A stretch of 53,100 nt of DNA from Acidobacteriota bacterium (GTDB lineage Bacteria; Acidobacteriota; Thermoanaerobaculia; Multivoradales; JBCCEF01): contig JBCCHV010000042.1 of NCBI GenBank assembly GCA_039028635.1, forward strand, positions 1 through 53,100, given 5' to 3'. Below, piece by piece: positions 8,669-15,748 of the stretch; positions within the stretch are counted from its first letter, which is position 1; every line of letters starts with the position of its first letter. The notes under the pieces are model-generated. The model was not told the origin of the DNA. It saw nothing but the letters and a program-made list of their open reading frames with translations, and did no database searches. A program made the translations under genes and the position numbers.

Positions 8669-9175
8669 ATGCTTGCAAAGTCGAAGGGGGTGGGATGGCT
8701 GCTGGGGCTGATCGTGTTGCTGGCAGCGCCGTTGGTGAGCGCCGACGACGAGGCGCCGAAGGGTTTCGAAGGGCAGGCCTTCTTCTTCGCCCTGTCGGTG
8801 GCCGATGTCGAAGCCAGCGTCGCCTGGTACCAGCGAGTGCTGGGCTTCGAGCCGGTCCGGGAGGTCGATGTCGCGGCGCGCGGCCTGCGCATTCGCTTGC
8901 TGCGCCGGCCCGGGGCATATCTCGAGCTGATCGAGCTCGCCGGTGCCCGCTCCGCGGCCGAGATCGATCCCGAGATCGCCAAGGCCTATGAGGTCCTCGG
9001 TCCCTTCAAGATCGGTTTCCAGGTCGAGAGCCTGGATCGTACGCTGCAGCTCTTCGAGGCTCAGAAAGTGCCGCTGCGGGGCTCGGTGATCGCCGAAGAC
9101 GACCTCCGCCTGCGGTCGACTCAGATCGTCGATCCGGACGGCAACGTCCTGCAGATCTTCGAGTCCCTCGACTGA
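8669..9175 (+). CDS. Exported VOC/glyoxalase-fold protein
   Basis: This is a 168-residue protein with an N-terminal signal peptide (MLAKSKGVGWLLGLIVLLAAP, cleavage near VSADD). A single vicinal-oxygen-chelate domain follows: FFFALSVADVEASVAWYQRV opens the first beta-alpha-beta module and QIVDPDGNVLQIFE closes the second. Most VOC proteins of this size are cytosolic, so the signal peptide makes a periplasmic role likely. The substrate cannot be read from the sequence. The ATG at 8669 is preceded by a strong GGAGG at 8658-8662; an in-frame ATG at 8618 would add a non-signal extension and is less likely. The gene sits 84 nt after the DinB-like gene and ends at the terminator at 9219-9262. Confidence 0.85.
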   Translation: MLAKSKGVGWLLGLIVLLAAPLVSADDEAPKGFEGQAFFFALSVADVEASVAWYQRVLGFEPVREVDVAARGLRIRLLRRPGAYLELIELAGARSAAEIDPEIAKAYEVLGPFKIGFQVESLDRTLQLFEAQKVPLRGSVIAEDDLRLRSTQIVDPDGNVLQIFESLD

Positions 9176-9218
9176 GTCTCTGGAGGGTCGCTGCGAGACG
9201 CTCACGGTCTCGCTGACG

Positions 9219-9262
9219 GGCGCTGAAAGAGTCGCGTGGCGACTTCTTCAGCGCCTGTTTTT
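9219..9262 (+). terminator. Rho-independent terminator
   Basis: Arms of 17 nt (9219-9235 and 9239-9255) pair with only two mismatches across a GTG loop. A T-rich tail (tgttttt) follows directly. It ends the DinB/VOC unit and insulates the sigma-54 promoter region downstream. Confidence 0.85.
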
Positions 9263-9347
9263 CTTTCCGGCGGTCTAGAGGCGCCTTGCCGTCGCAGCCC
9301 GGCGTCATCCACTTCCATCCCCATTCGGGCTTCTAACCGGCCGCCCG

Positions 9348-9379
9348 GACAGGTGTCCGGGTGGCGCCGGACACCTGTC
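9348..9379. promoter_or_regulatory. Perfect 13-bp dyad, candidate enhancer site for the NtrC-type regulator
   Basis: GACAGGTGTCCGG and CCGGACACCTGTC form perfect 13-bp arms around a 6-nt spacer. The dyad is centred about 120 bp upstream of the predicted transcription start (near 9483), which is the usual position of upstream activator sites for sigma-54 enhancer-binding proteins. No T-tract follows, so a terminator is unlikely. The matching regulator would be the Fis-type response regulator encoded at 14118-15530; that link is inferred. Confidence 0.55.
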
Positions 9380-9455
9380 AACGGCTTTGCCGTCATTCTA
9401 TTCGTTGATTCCCTTCAAGTACCTGATGGGTAGTGGTTTAGGTCTTTATCGAGGG

Positions 9456-9472
9456 TTGGCCCGAGACTTGCT
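9456..9472 (+). promoter_or_regulatory. Sigma-54 (-24/-12) promoter
   Basis: TTGGCCCGAGACTTGCT matches the sigma-54 consensus TTGGCACG-N4-TTGCA. The invariant GG (9458-9459) and GC (9470-9471) have the required 10-nt spacing. Transcription should start near 9483. That gives a leader of only about 17 nt that contains the GGAGG site (9487-9491) of the adaptor gene. Confidence 0.75.
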
Positions 9473-9499
9473 GTAGAGAGCAGACGGGAGGATGAAGAC

Positions 9500-10765
9500 G
9501 TGATTCGAGATAGCTCAGCCATGGATCGCTCGGTCGACCGGCCGCGCCGCCGTCGTTGGCCCCTGCTGTTGCTGCTGGCGGCCTCGATCGCCGGAGCGAT
9601 CTATGCCTATCCGTCGGTCAAGCGGTGGGCCAGCTCGGAGACCTCCGTGTCGCTGGCAGAGATTCGTATCGGCACCGTCGAACGCGGCGACCTGGTGCAC
9701 GACGTTTCCGTGCAGGGCAACGTGGTGGCGGCCTTTCGGCCGACCCTGGTGAGCCCGGTGCGGGGCATCGTGCGGGTGGTCGCCGAGGCCGGCAAGCTGG
9801 CCGAAGCCGGCGAAGTGCTGGCCCGCCTGTCGAATCCGGAGATCGAGAGTCGCCTGCAGCAGGAGCGCTCGACTCTCGAGTCGCTGCGCTCGGAGGTCGA
9901 GCGGCAGCGCATCCTGGCCAAGCAGGGCAGCCTGCAGGGGGAGCAGGACATCCGCCTGCTCGAGGTCGAGGTCGAGGCCGCCCGGCGCGCCCTCGAGCGC
10001 GCCGAGCGCTCGCGGGCCGAGGGCTTGCTCAACGTCGTCGAGCTGGAAAAGGCTCAGGACGAGGTCGAGGTCTCGACCCTCGAGCTCGAGCTCGCCCGCC
10101 AGCGCCTCGCCCTCGACCGCGAAATGCTCGACTTCGAGGTGCGCGAGAAGGAGGCCGAGGTGGTGCGCCAGGGATTGGTGGTGGCGGATCTCGAGCGTCA
10201 GGTCGACGAGCTGACGGTGCGGGCGCCGGTTTCGAGCCTGGTGTCACGAGTCGAGGTCACCGACCGCGAATCGGTGACCGTCGGCCAGGCTCTGGTGGCG
10301 CTGGTCGACCTGTCCGCCTTCGAGATCGAAGTATCCGTGCCGGAGAGCTACACCCAGCAGCTCGGTCCCGGCACGGAGGCGGTGATCTCGGTCGGCGGGC
10401 GTGATTTTCGCGGCGTGCTGGAGTCGCTGTCGGCGGAGGTTCGGGGGAGCCGGGTGCAGGGCGTGGTGGCCTTCTCCGGTGAGGCCCCGGAGGGTTTGAA
10501 GCAAAACCAGCGAGTCACCACTCGGCTGCTCCTCGACACCCGTAGCGACACCCTCAAGGTGCCGCGCGGGGCGTTTCTGGAGAGCGGCGGCGGTCGTCTG
10601 GCCTATGTCGTCGAAGACGGTCTGGCGGTGCTGCGCGACATCGAGGTCGGAGCGCGCAGCGTGGCCGAGGTCGAGATCCTCTCGGGGCTCGACGTCGGCG
10701 ATCGCATCGTGTTGTCGGATACCAACCGCTTCGAGGGAGCGGAGAAGATACTTCTGCGTCGCTGA
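9500..10765 (+). CDS. Periplasmic adaptor subunit, HlyD/MacA type
   Basis: This is a 421-residue membrane-fusion protein. After a cytosolic Arg-rich start there is one membrane anchor (WPLLLLLAASIAGAIYAYP, about residues 16-34). The lipoyl half-motif RGDLVHDVSVQG begins the barrel-sandwich region. A long coiled-coil hairpin of Glu/Leu/Arg heptads runs from about residue 110 to 230. The second lipoyl half ADLERQVDELTVRAPVSS follows, then the beta-barrel and membrane-proximal domains. Such subunits bridge inner-membrane ABC permeases to an outer-membrane TolC-like channel; none is encoded nearby. The GTG at 9500 is the best start because GGAGG lies 8 nt upstream; an ATG at 9521 is the alternative. 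It is the first gene of the sigma-54-driven unit. Confidence 0.88.
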   Translation: MIRDSSAMDRSVDRPRRRRWPLLLLLAASIAGAIYAYPSVKRWASSETSVSLAEIRIGTVERGDLVHDVSVQGNVVAAFRPTLVSPVRGIVRVVAEAGKLAEAGEVLARLSNPEIESRLQQERSTLESLRSEVERQRILAKQGSLQGEQDIRLLEVEVEAARRALERAERSRAEGLLNVVELEKAQDEVEVSTLELELARQRLALDREMLDFEVREKEAEVVRQGLVVADLERQVDELTVRAPVSSLVSRVEVTDRESVTVGQALVALVDLSAFEIEVSVPESYTQQLGPGTEAVISVGGRDFRGVLESLSAEVRGSRVQGVVAFSGEAPEGLKQNQRVTTRLLLDTRSDTLKVPRGAFLESGGGRLAYVVEDGLAVLRDIEVGARSVAEVEILSGLDVGDRIVLSDTNRFEGAEKILLRR

Positions 10766-10800
10766 GGCGACGACAGAGCTTGCGGGAAGGAGAGATCGGG

Positions 10801-11526
10801 ATGATCAGAATGAGCAACATCACGCGGGTCTACCGCACCCAGCATGTCGAGACCCATGCCCTGAGTGGCTTCAACCTCGAGGTCGAAGCCGGGGAGTTCG
10901 TCTCCGTCACCGGCCCCAGTGGCTCCGGCAAGACGACTTTTCTCAACGTCTCCGGGCTGCTCGACACCTTCGACTCCGGGACCTACATCCTCGATGGGCG
11001 CGACGTCAGCCGCCTGTCGGACCGCGAGATGTCGAAGATCCGCAACGAGAAGATCGGCTTCATCTTTCAGGGCTTCAACCTGATTCCGGACCTCAACGTG
11101 TTCGACAACATCGACGTCCCCTTGCGCTACCGGGGTACCTCGGCGAAGGCACGGCGAGCGGCGATCGAAGAGGCCCTCGAGGTGGTCGGCCTGAGCTCCC
11201 GCATTCGCCACTTCCCGGCGCAGCTCTCCGGCGGTCAGCAGCAGCGGGTGGCGGTGGCGCGGGCCCTGGTCGGCACGCCGCACCTGATTCTGGCCGACGA
11301 GCCGACCGGCAACCTCGACTCCGAGATGGCGAGCGAGATCATGGATCTGCTCGAGAAGATCAACGGCGCCGGCACGACGGTGATCGTGGTCACCCACGAT
11401 CCCGACCTGGCGGCACGGGCGCCGCGGCAGATCCACCTGCTCGACGGCAAGCTGCTCGATGTCCACGAGCAAGAGCGCCCCTTGCCCTTGCTCGATTCCG
11501 CTCACCGCGACGGCGTGACCGCCTAG
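10801..11526 (+). CDS. ABC transporter ATP-binding protein, MacB/LolD type
   Basis: This is a 241-residue nucleotide-binding subunit. It has Walker A GPSGSGKTT, Q-loop IFQGFNLIPDLNVFDNI, signature LSGGQQQRVAVARAL, Walker B LILADEPTGNLDS and H-loop VVTHDPDLA. The N-LIPxxxxxxN pattern after the Q-loop is typical of the type VII (MacB/LolD/FtsE) family, which drives mechanotransmission rather than substrate passage through the membrane. The start ATG follows AAGGAG with 8-nt spacing. It lies 35 nt after the adaptor gene and 13 nt before the first permease, so it is clearly in one operon. Confidence 0.93.
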   Translation: MIRMSNITRVYRTQHVETHALSGFNLEVEAGEFVSVTGPSGSGKTTFLNVSGLLDTFDSGTYILDGRDVSRLSDREMSKIRNEKIGFIFQGFNLIPDLNVFDNIDVPLRYRGTSAKARRAAIEEALEVVGLSSRIRHFPAQLSGGQQQRVAVARALVGTPHLILADEPTGNLDSEMASEIMDLLEKINGAGTTVIVVTHDPDLAARAPRQIHLLDGKLLDVHEQERPLPLLDSAHRDGVTA

Positions 11527-11539
11527 GGGAGGCGAGATC

Positions 11540-12853
11540 ATGTTGGCCTACCAAATTCGGATGGCGTTCCTGAGCTTGCGCCGGAACCCCTATCTCTCGA
11601 CTTTGTTGATCGCCGGCATCGCCGTCGGCATCGCGGTGGCGACGTCCTTCGTGACCATCCACCACCTGATGGGCAAGGACCCCCTGCCGAGCAAGAGCTC
11701 GCGGGTGGTCTACGTCCAGGTCGATGCCTGGGACCCGGACGGTCCCTACGACGACGACAACCCCACGGAGCCGCCCGACCAGCTCACCTACCGCGATGCC
11801 CGGGCCCTCCTCGAAAGCGACATCCCGACCCACCAGTCGGCGATGTTCAAAGCCCAGCTCACGGTTCATCCGGAGGAGGCCGGAGCCCGACCCTTCCGCG
11901 CCATGACCCGCATGTGCACCGGGGGCTTCTTCCCCATGTTCGAGGTCCCCTTCCTCTACGGCGGCGGCTGGAATCAGCAGGCCGACGATGGTCCCGAGCA
12001 GGTCGCCGTGCTGAGCTTCGAGACCAACGTCAAGCTGTTCGGTGGCGACGACAGCGTCGGTCGCCGGGTGCGCATCGAGGATCGTGACTTCACGGTGGTC
12101 GGGGTGATGGCGCCCTGGAGCCCGTCGCCGAAGTTCTACGACACCCTCAACGGCGCCTTCGATCCGGCGGAGGAGATCTATCTGCCCTTCCGCCTGGTCG
12201 AGCCGATGGAGATCGACACCGCCGGCAACACCAACGGCTGGAAGTTCTGGTCCGGCACCGAGTTCGAGGAGTTTCTCGAAACGGAGTACACCTGGGTGCA
12301 GATGTGGGCCCAGGTCGATACCCCCGAGCAGCGCGACCGCTACATGGCCTTCCTCAACGCCTACGCTCAGCAGCAGAAGGACCTCGGGCGCCACGGCCGG
12401 CCGATCAACAACCGCCTCAAGTCGGTCACCGAATGGCTCGATTTCCAGGAGGTGGTGGCCGAGGAGGTCACCAGCCTGGCATTGATCGCCGTGCTCTTCC
12501 TGGTGGTCTGTGCCTTCAACCTGATCGGCATCCTGCTCGGCAAGTTCCTGGCCCGGGCGCCGGAGGTCGGGGTGCGTCGCGCCCTCGGAGCGAGCAAGGC
12601 CTCGGTCTTCCTGCAGCATCTCATCGAGTGTCAGGTGATCGGGGTCCTGGGGGGAGTCTTCGGCCTTCTGTTGGCCACTCTCTCGCTACGCGTGATCGGT
12701 CGCATGGTGCAGGTCGAAGAAGTCTTGCGGCTCGATTTCGAGATGGCCGTACTGGGGATTCTGATGTCCCTCGGAGCGGCCTTCGTCGCCGGCACCTATC
12801 CCGCCTGGCGGATCTGCCGGATCGCCCCGGCGGCCTACCTCAAACTGCAGTGA
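11540..12853 (+). CDS. MacB-like ABC permease (first of two)
   Basis: This is a 437-residue permease with the type VII layout: one N-terminal membrane helix (about residues 20-40), a large periplasmic core domain to about residue 310, then three C-terminal helices beginning LALIAVLFLVVCAFNLIGI. The motif EVGVRRALGASKASVFLQ between helices 2 and 3 is the conserved FtsX-family coupling loop. The periplasmic part is larger and more acidic than in the second permease. GGGGAGG precedes the ATG. With the second permease it probably forms a heterodimer served by the shared ATPase. The substrate is unknown; lipids, peptides and antibiotics are all handled by relatives. Confidence 0.9.
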   Translation: MLAYQIRMAFLSLRRNPYLSTLLIAGIAVGIAVATSFVTIHHLMGKDPLPSKSSRVVYVQVDAWDPDGPYDDDNPTEPPDQLTYRDARALLESDIPTHQSAMFKAQLTVHPEEAGARPFRAMTRMCTGGFFPMFEVPFLYGGGWNQQADDGPEQVAVLSFETNVKLFGGDDSVGRRVRIEDRDFTVVGVMAPWSPSPKFYDTLNGAFDPAEEIYLPFRLVEPMEIDTAGNTNGWKFWSGTEFEEFLETEYTWVQMWAQVDTPEQRDRYMAFLNAYAQQQKDLGRHGRPINNRLKSVTEWLDFQEVVAEEVTSLALIAVLFLVVCAFNLIGILLGKFLARAPEVGVRRALGASKASVFLQHLIECQVIGVLGGVFGLLLATLSLRVIGRMVQVEEVLRLDFEMAVLGILMSLGAAFVAGTYPAWRICRIAPAAYLKLQ

Positions 12854-12869
12854 CAAGGAGCGAATAGCC

Positions 12870-14096
12870 ATGGAGCTCGGACCGATCTTTCGATCTTTGA
12901 TGCACAACAAGGTGCGTTTCTGGCTGATCGCCCTCGAGGTGGCCTTCACCCTGGCGATCGTCGTCAACTGCGTCAACATGGTGCTCGACCTGCACGGGCA
13001 GTACGTCGAGGACACCGGTCAGGACGAGAAGAACATGCTGATGGTGATCGTCGAGCCCTTCGACAAGCAATTCGAGGACGACGACTTCATCGACACCGTG
13101 CGGGCTCAGGACATCGCCCGCCTGCGGGCTACGCCGGGGGTCGTCGAAGCCATCGCCACCAGCGCGATTCCGCTGAGTGGCGGCGGTAGCGGAACAGGCC
13201 GCCGGCCGGTGGACGCCGTCGACCAGGAAGACGGCGTCGGCCTCGGCTATTTCTCGGTCACCGAAGGGGCGGTCGCGGCCTTCGGCACTCGCCTGGTCGC
13301 CGGTCGCACCTTCGAGGCCAGCGATTTCCAGTTCGAGCCCAACGAGGACGGCCTCGTGCTGGAGCGCAATGTCATCGTCACCAAGTCTCTGGCGGACAAG
13401 CTCTTCCCGGACGGGAATGCCCTCGGCAAGGTGATTCAGAACGACTCCGGCGAGGCTCGGGAAACGATCATCGGCGTGGTCGACCGGCTGCAGAACTTCT
13501 GGCCCTGGTCGAGCGTCGGCTGGGACACCATGCTGCGCGCCGGCGAGCCCGGCGACAGCCGCAGCATGCGCTATTTGCTGCGCACCGAGGCGGGGGCCAT
13601 CGACGCGGTGGCCGCCGGCCTCGAGGAGCGCATGCTGGAGGCCGAGCCGGGGCGCCTGGTCACGGTGCGGGCGGTGAGCGAGTTCAAGCGTCGCCTGTAC
13701 AACGACGAGCTGGCGCTGATCAACATTCTGTTGGTGGTCACCGTGCTGATGATTCTGGTGACTTCCCTGGGCATCATCGGCCTGACCTCCTTCTCGGTGA
13801 CCGAGCGAACGCGGCAGATCGGGACCCGCCGGGCCCTCGGCGCCACCAAGGGCGACATCGTGCGCTATTTCTTGACCGAGAACTGGTTGATCACTGGCGT
13901 CGGCCTCTTCGTCGGGTTGATTCTCAGTCTGGGCCTCAACTACACCTTGGTGCAGGTCGCAGGCATGCCCAAGATCGATTGGAAGCTGTTGGCCGGCGGC
14001 ATGCTGCTGCTGTGGGGATCGGGTATCTTGGCGGCTCTGGCACCGGCCCTGCGCGCCACCTCGGTGGCGCCGGAAGTTGCCACCCGCACAGTCTGA
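12870..14096 (+). CDS. MacB-like ABC permease (second of two)
   Basis: This is a 408-residue permease with the same type VII topology. It has an N-terminal helix FWLIALEVAFTLAIVVNCV, a periplasmic core, and three C-terminal helices starting LINILLVVTVLMILVTSLGI. The coupling loop reads RQIGTRRALGATKGDIVRYF. It starts 16 nt after the first permease, with AAGGAG upstream. Two unequal permease genes under one ATPase indicate a heterodimeric complex rather than the MacB homodimer. The next gene, a regulator, begins only 21 nt downstream, so transporter and regulator are probably co-transcribed. Confidence 0.9.
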   Translation: MELGPIFRSLMHNKVRFWLIALEVAFTLAIVVNCVNMVLDLHGQYVEDTGQDEKNMLMVIVEPFDKQFEDDDFIDTVRAQDIARLRATPGVVEAIATSAIPLSGGGSGTGRRPVDAVDQEDGVGLGYFSVTEGAVAAFGTRLVAGRTFEASDFQFEPNEDGLVLERNVIVTKSLADKLFPDGNALGKVIQNDSGEARETIIGVVDRLQNFWPWSSVGWDTMLRAGEPGDSRSMRYLLRTEAGAIDAVAAGLEERMLEAEPGRLVTVRAVSEFKRRLYNDELALINILLVVTVLMILVTSLGIIGLTSFSVTERTRQIGTRRALGATKGDIVRYFLTENWLITGVGLFVGLILSLGLNYTLVQVAGMPKIDWKLLAGGMLLLWGSGILAALAPALRATSVAPEVATRTV

Positions 14097-14117
14097 GGGG
14101 ATGGGGAGGGGACGTTG

Positions 14118-15530
14118 ATGAACCAAGAGCCCTTGAAGGTACTGATCGTCGACGACCAGGAGGCGGTGCTCAGCGCCCTGACGGTGCTCTTCGAGATCCA
14201 TGACGTTCCCTATGTCACTGCCACCACCCCGGAGAGTGCCCTCGAGCAGGTGCGGAGTCACTCTCTCGGGGTGGTGGTCCAGGACATGAACTTCCGCCGC
14301 GACGAGACCTCCGGCGCGGCGGGGATCGAGCTCTTTCGCCAGATCCGCGAGGCGCAGCCAGGGGTACCCATCCTGCTGATGACCGCCTGGGCTTCCCTCG
14401 AAACCGCCGTCGAGCTGGTGCGCGAAGGCGCCGCCGATTACCTGCAGAAGCCGTGGAACGACGAGAAGCTCCTGGCGACCGTCGAAAACCTGCTCCGCAT
14501 GCGTCGCCTCGAGCTCGAAAACGAAGCGCTGCGTTCGGAGCTGCGGCAATCCCGGCAGGATCTGGCCGAGGACCACGATCTGCGCGGCCTGGTCTACGCC
14601 AGCGAGGCGATGCATCGGGTGGTCAGCCTGGCGGTGAGCGTCGCCGATTCGGAGGCGCCGGTGATGATCACCGGCGCCAGCGGCTCCGGCAAAGAGAAGA
14701 TCGCCGAGATCGTGCAGGCCAACTCGCGGCGCAGTGACCGACCCTTTGTGAAGGTCAATGTCGGTGCCTTGCCGGAGGAGCTGCTCGAAGCCGAGCTCTT
14801 CGGTGCCGAGGCCGGCGCCTTCACCGGCTCGCGCAGTCGGCGCATCGGCCACTTCGAGACCGCCGATGGCGGCACGCTATTCCTCGACGAGGTCGATTCC
14901 CTCTCCCTGCAGGGGCAGGTCAAGCTCTTGCGCGTCTTGCAGAGCGGGGAGTTTCAGCGCCTCGGCAGTAGCGAGACGCGACGCGTCGATGTGCGCGTGC
15001 TGAGCGCCACCAACAGCGATCTCTCCGCTGCCTTGGCCGCGGGGCGTTTTCGGGAAGATCTCTTCTTTCGCCTCAACGTGGTCGAGATCAAGATTCCCGG
15101 ACTCGACCAGCGGCAGCGAGACATTCTTCCCCTGGCGCGCCACTTTCTCGAGGTCTTCGCGCGCCGCGAAGGGGCCGCGCCCAAGGTGCTCGGCGAGGAG
15201 GCCGAGCGCGCCCTCCTCGGGCATTCCTGGAGCGGCAACGTGCGAGAGCTCCAGAACCGCGTTCAGCGGGCCACGGTGGTGGCCCAGGAGCGCGAGATCC
15301 GAGTCTCCGACCTCGGTCTCGAAGCGGCCGACTCGCCTGCCGAGTCGGATGCGCTGCCGGCCGATCTGGCGCCCTCGGAGCTCGAAGACCGGGCTCGTCT
15401 GGTGCAGGTGCTGGCCGAGGAGGGCGGGGTGGTCACCCGCGTCGCCGAACGCCTCGGCCTCAGCCGTCAGGCTCTCTACCGGCGGATGGCCCGCCTCGGC
15501 ATCGAGCTCGAAAGGCGTCCAAAGGTCTAA
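14118..15530 (+). CDS. Sigma-54-dependent Fis-family response regulator (NtrC type)
   Basis: This is a 470-residue regulator in three parts. The receiver (about 1-125) has VDDQ at the acidic pocket, the phospho-acceptor Asp in VVVQDMNF and Lys in LQKPW. The AAA+ domain (about 160-395) has Walker A GASGSGKE, Walker B GGTLFLDEVDSL and arginine-finger region FREDLFFRLNVVEIKIPGL. The sigma-54 contact loop reads GAFTGS (residues 233-238) instead of the nearly universal GAFTGA. The C-terminal Fis-type HTH ends SRQALYRRMARLGIEL. The start is the ATG at 14118 behind GGGAGGGGACGTTG. The promoter upstream of the adaptor gene is of the class this protein activates, so autoregulation of the whole locus is likely. 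Its presumed sensor is the NtrY-like kinase downstream. Confidence 0.93.
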   Translation: MNQEPLKVLIVDDQEAVLSALTVLFEIHDVPYVTATTPESALEQVRSHSLGVVVQDMNFRRDETSGAAGIELFRQIREAQPGVPILLMTAWASLETAVELVREGAADYLQKPWNDEKLLATVENLLRMRRLELENEALRSELRQSRQDLAEDHDLRGLVYASEAMHRVVSLAVSVADSEAPVMITGASGSGKEKIAEIVQANSRRSDRPFVKVNVGALPEELLEAELFGAEAGAFTGSRSRRIGHFETADGGTLFLDEVDSLSLQGQVKLLRVLQSGEFQRLGSSETRRVDVRVLSATNSDLSAALAAGRFREDLFFRLNVVEIKIPGLDQRQRDILPLARHFLEVFARREGAAPKVLGEEAERALLGHSWSGNVRELQNRVQRATVVAQEREIRVSDLGLEAADSPAESDALPADLAPSELEDRARLVQVLAEEGGVVTRVAERLGLSRQALYRRMARLGIELERRPKV

Positions 15531-15706
15531 CCCGCCCTTCTCACGAGCTTTCCGCTGCGCGTCCGTATGTCCCCGAATCTGCTGCGTTTTCCGTCGCCTG
15601 CTCTCCTTGCAGTATGTCGAGTACGGCGTCGTCGTTGCAGCGACGGATGCCTTGCATCTTCAAGAACCTACGGCCTCTCGCCAGGAAACCTCGTGAGAAG
15701 GGCGGG
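15531..15706. repeat. 176-nt near-palindromic element between regulator and sensor genes
   Basis: The first and last 23 nt (15531-15553 and 15684-15706) are reverse complements with one mismatch; the outermost 17 nt are perfect. The interior keeps pairing at matching offsets (CCGTA, GT, GAA, TGC, then CCGTCGC with GCGACGG). Almost the whole segment could therefore fold into one long imperfect hairpin with a loop near 15600-15640. It begins directly after the TAA stop of the regulator and contains no supported ORF. No T-tract follows, so it is not a classical terminator. It looks like a MITE-type insertion or a structured RNA processing/attenuation element. Confidence 0.6.
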
Positions 15707-15736
15707 CTAAATCACTCTGGGTTCGGCGGCGCCCGC

Positions 15737-15742
15737 TAGAAT
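15737..15742 (+). promoter_or_regulatory. Candidate -10 (TAGAAT) just before the sensor kinase gene
   Basis: TAGAAT ends 6 nt before the GTG start at 15749 and lies just beyond the palindromic element. If used, it would give an essentially leaderless sensor mRNA independent of the sigma-54 operon. No good -35 is visible. Confidence 0.35.
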
Positions 15743-15748
15743 CGCGCC

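Noticed and set aside
9500-14096. Naming the transporter genes macA and macB
   Set aside because: The layout differs from MacAB: the ATPase is a separate gene and there are two unequal permeases, with no TolC gene nearby, so only family-level calls are safe.
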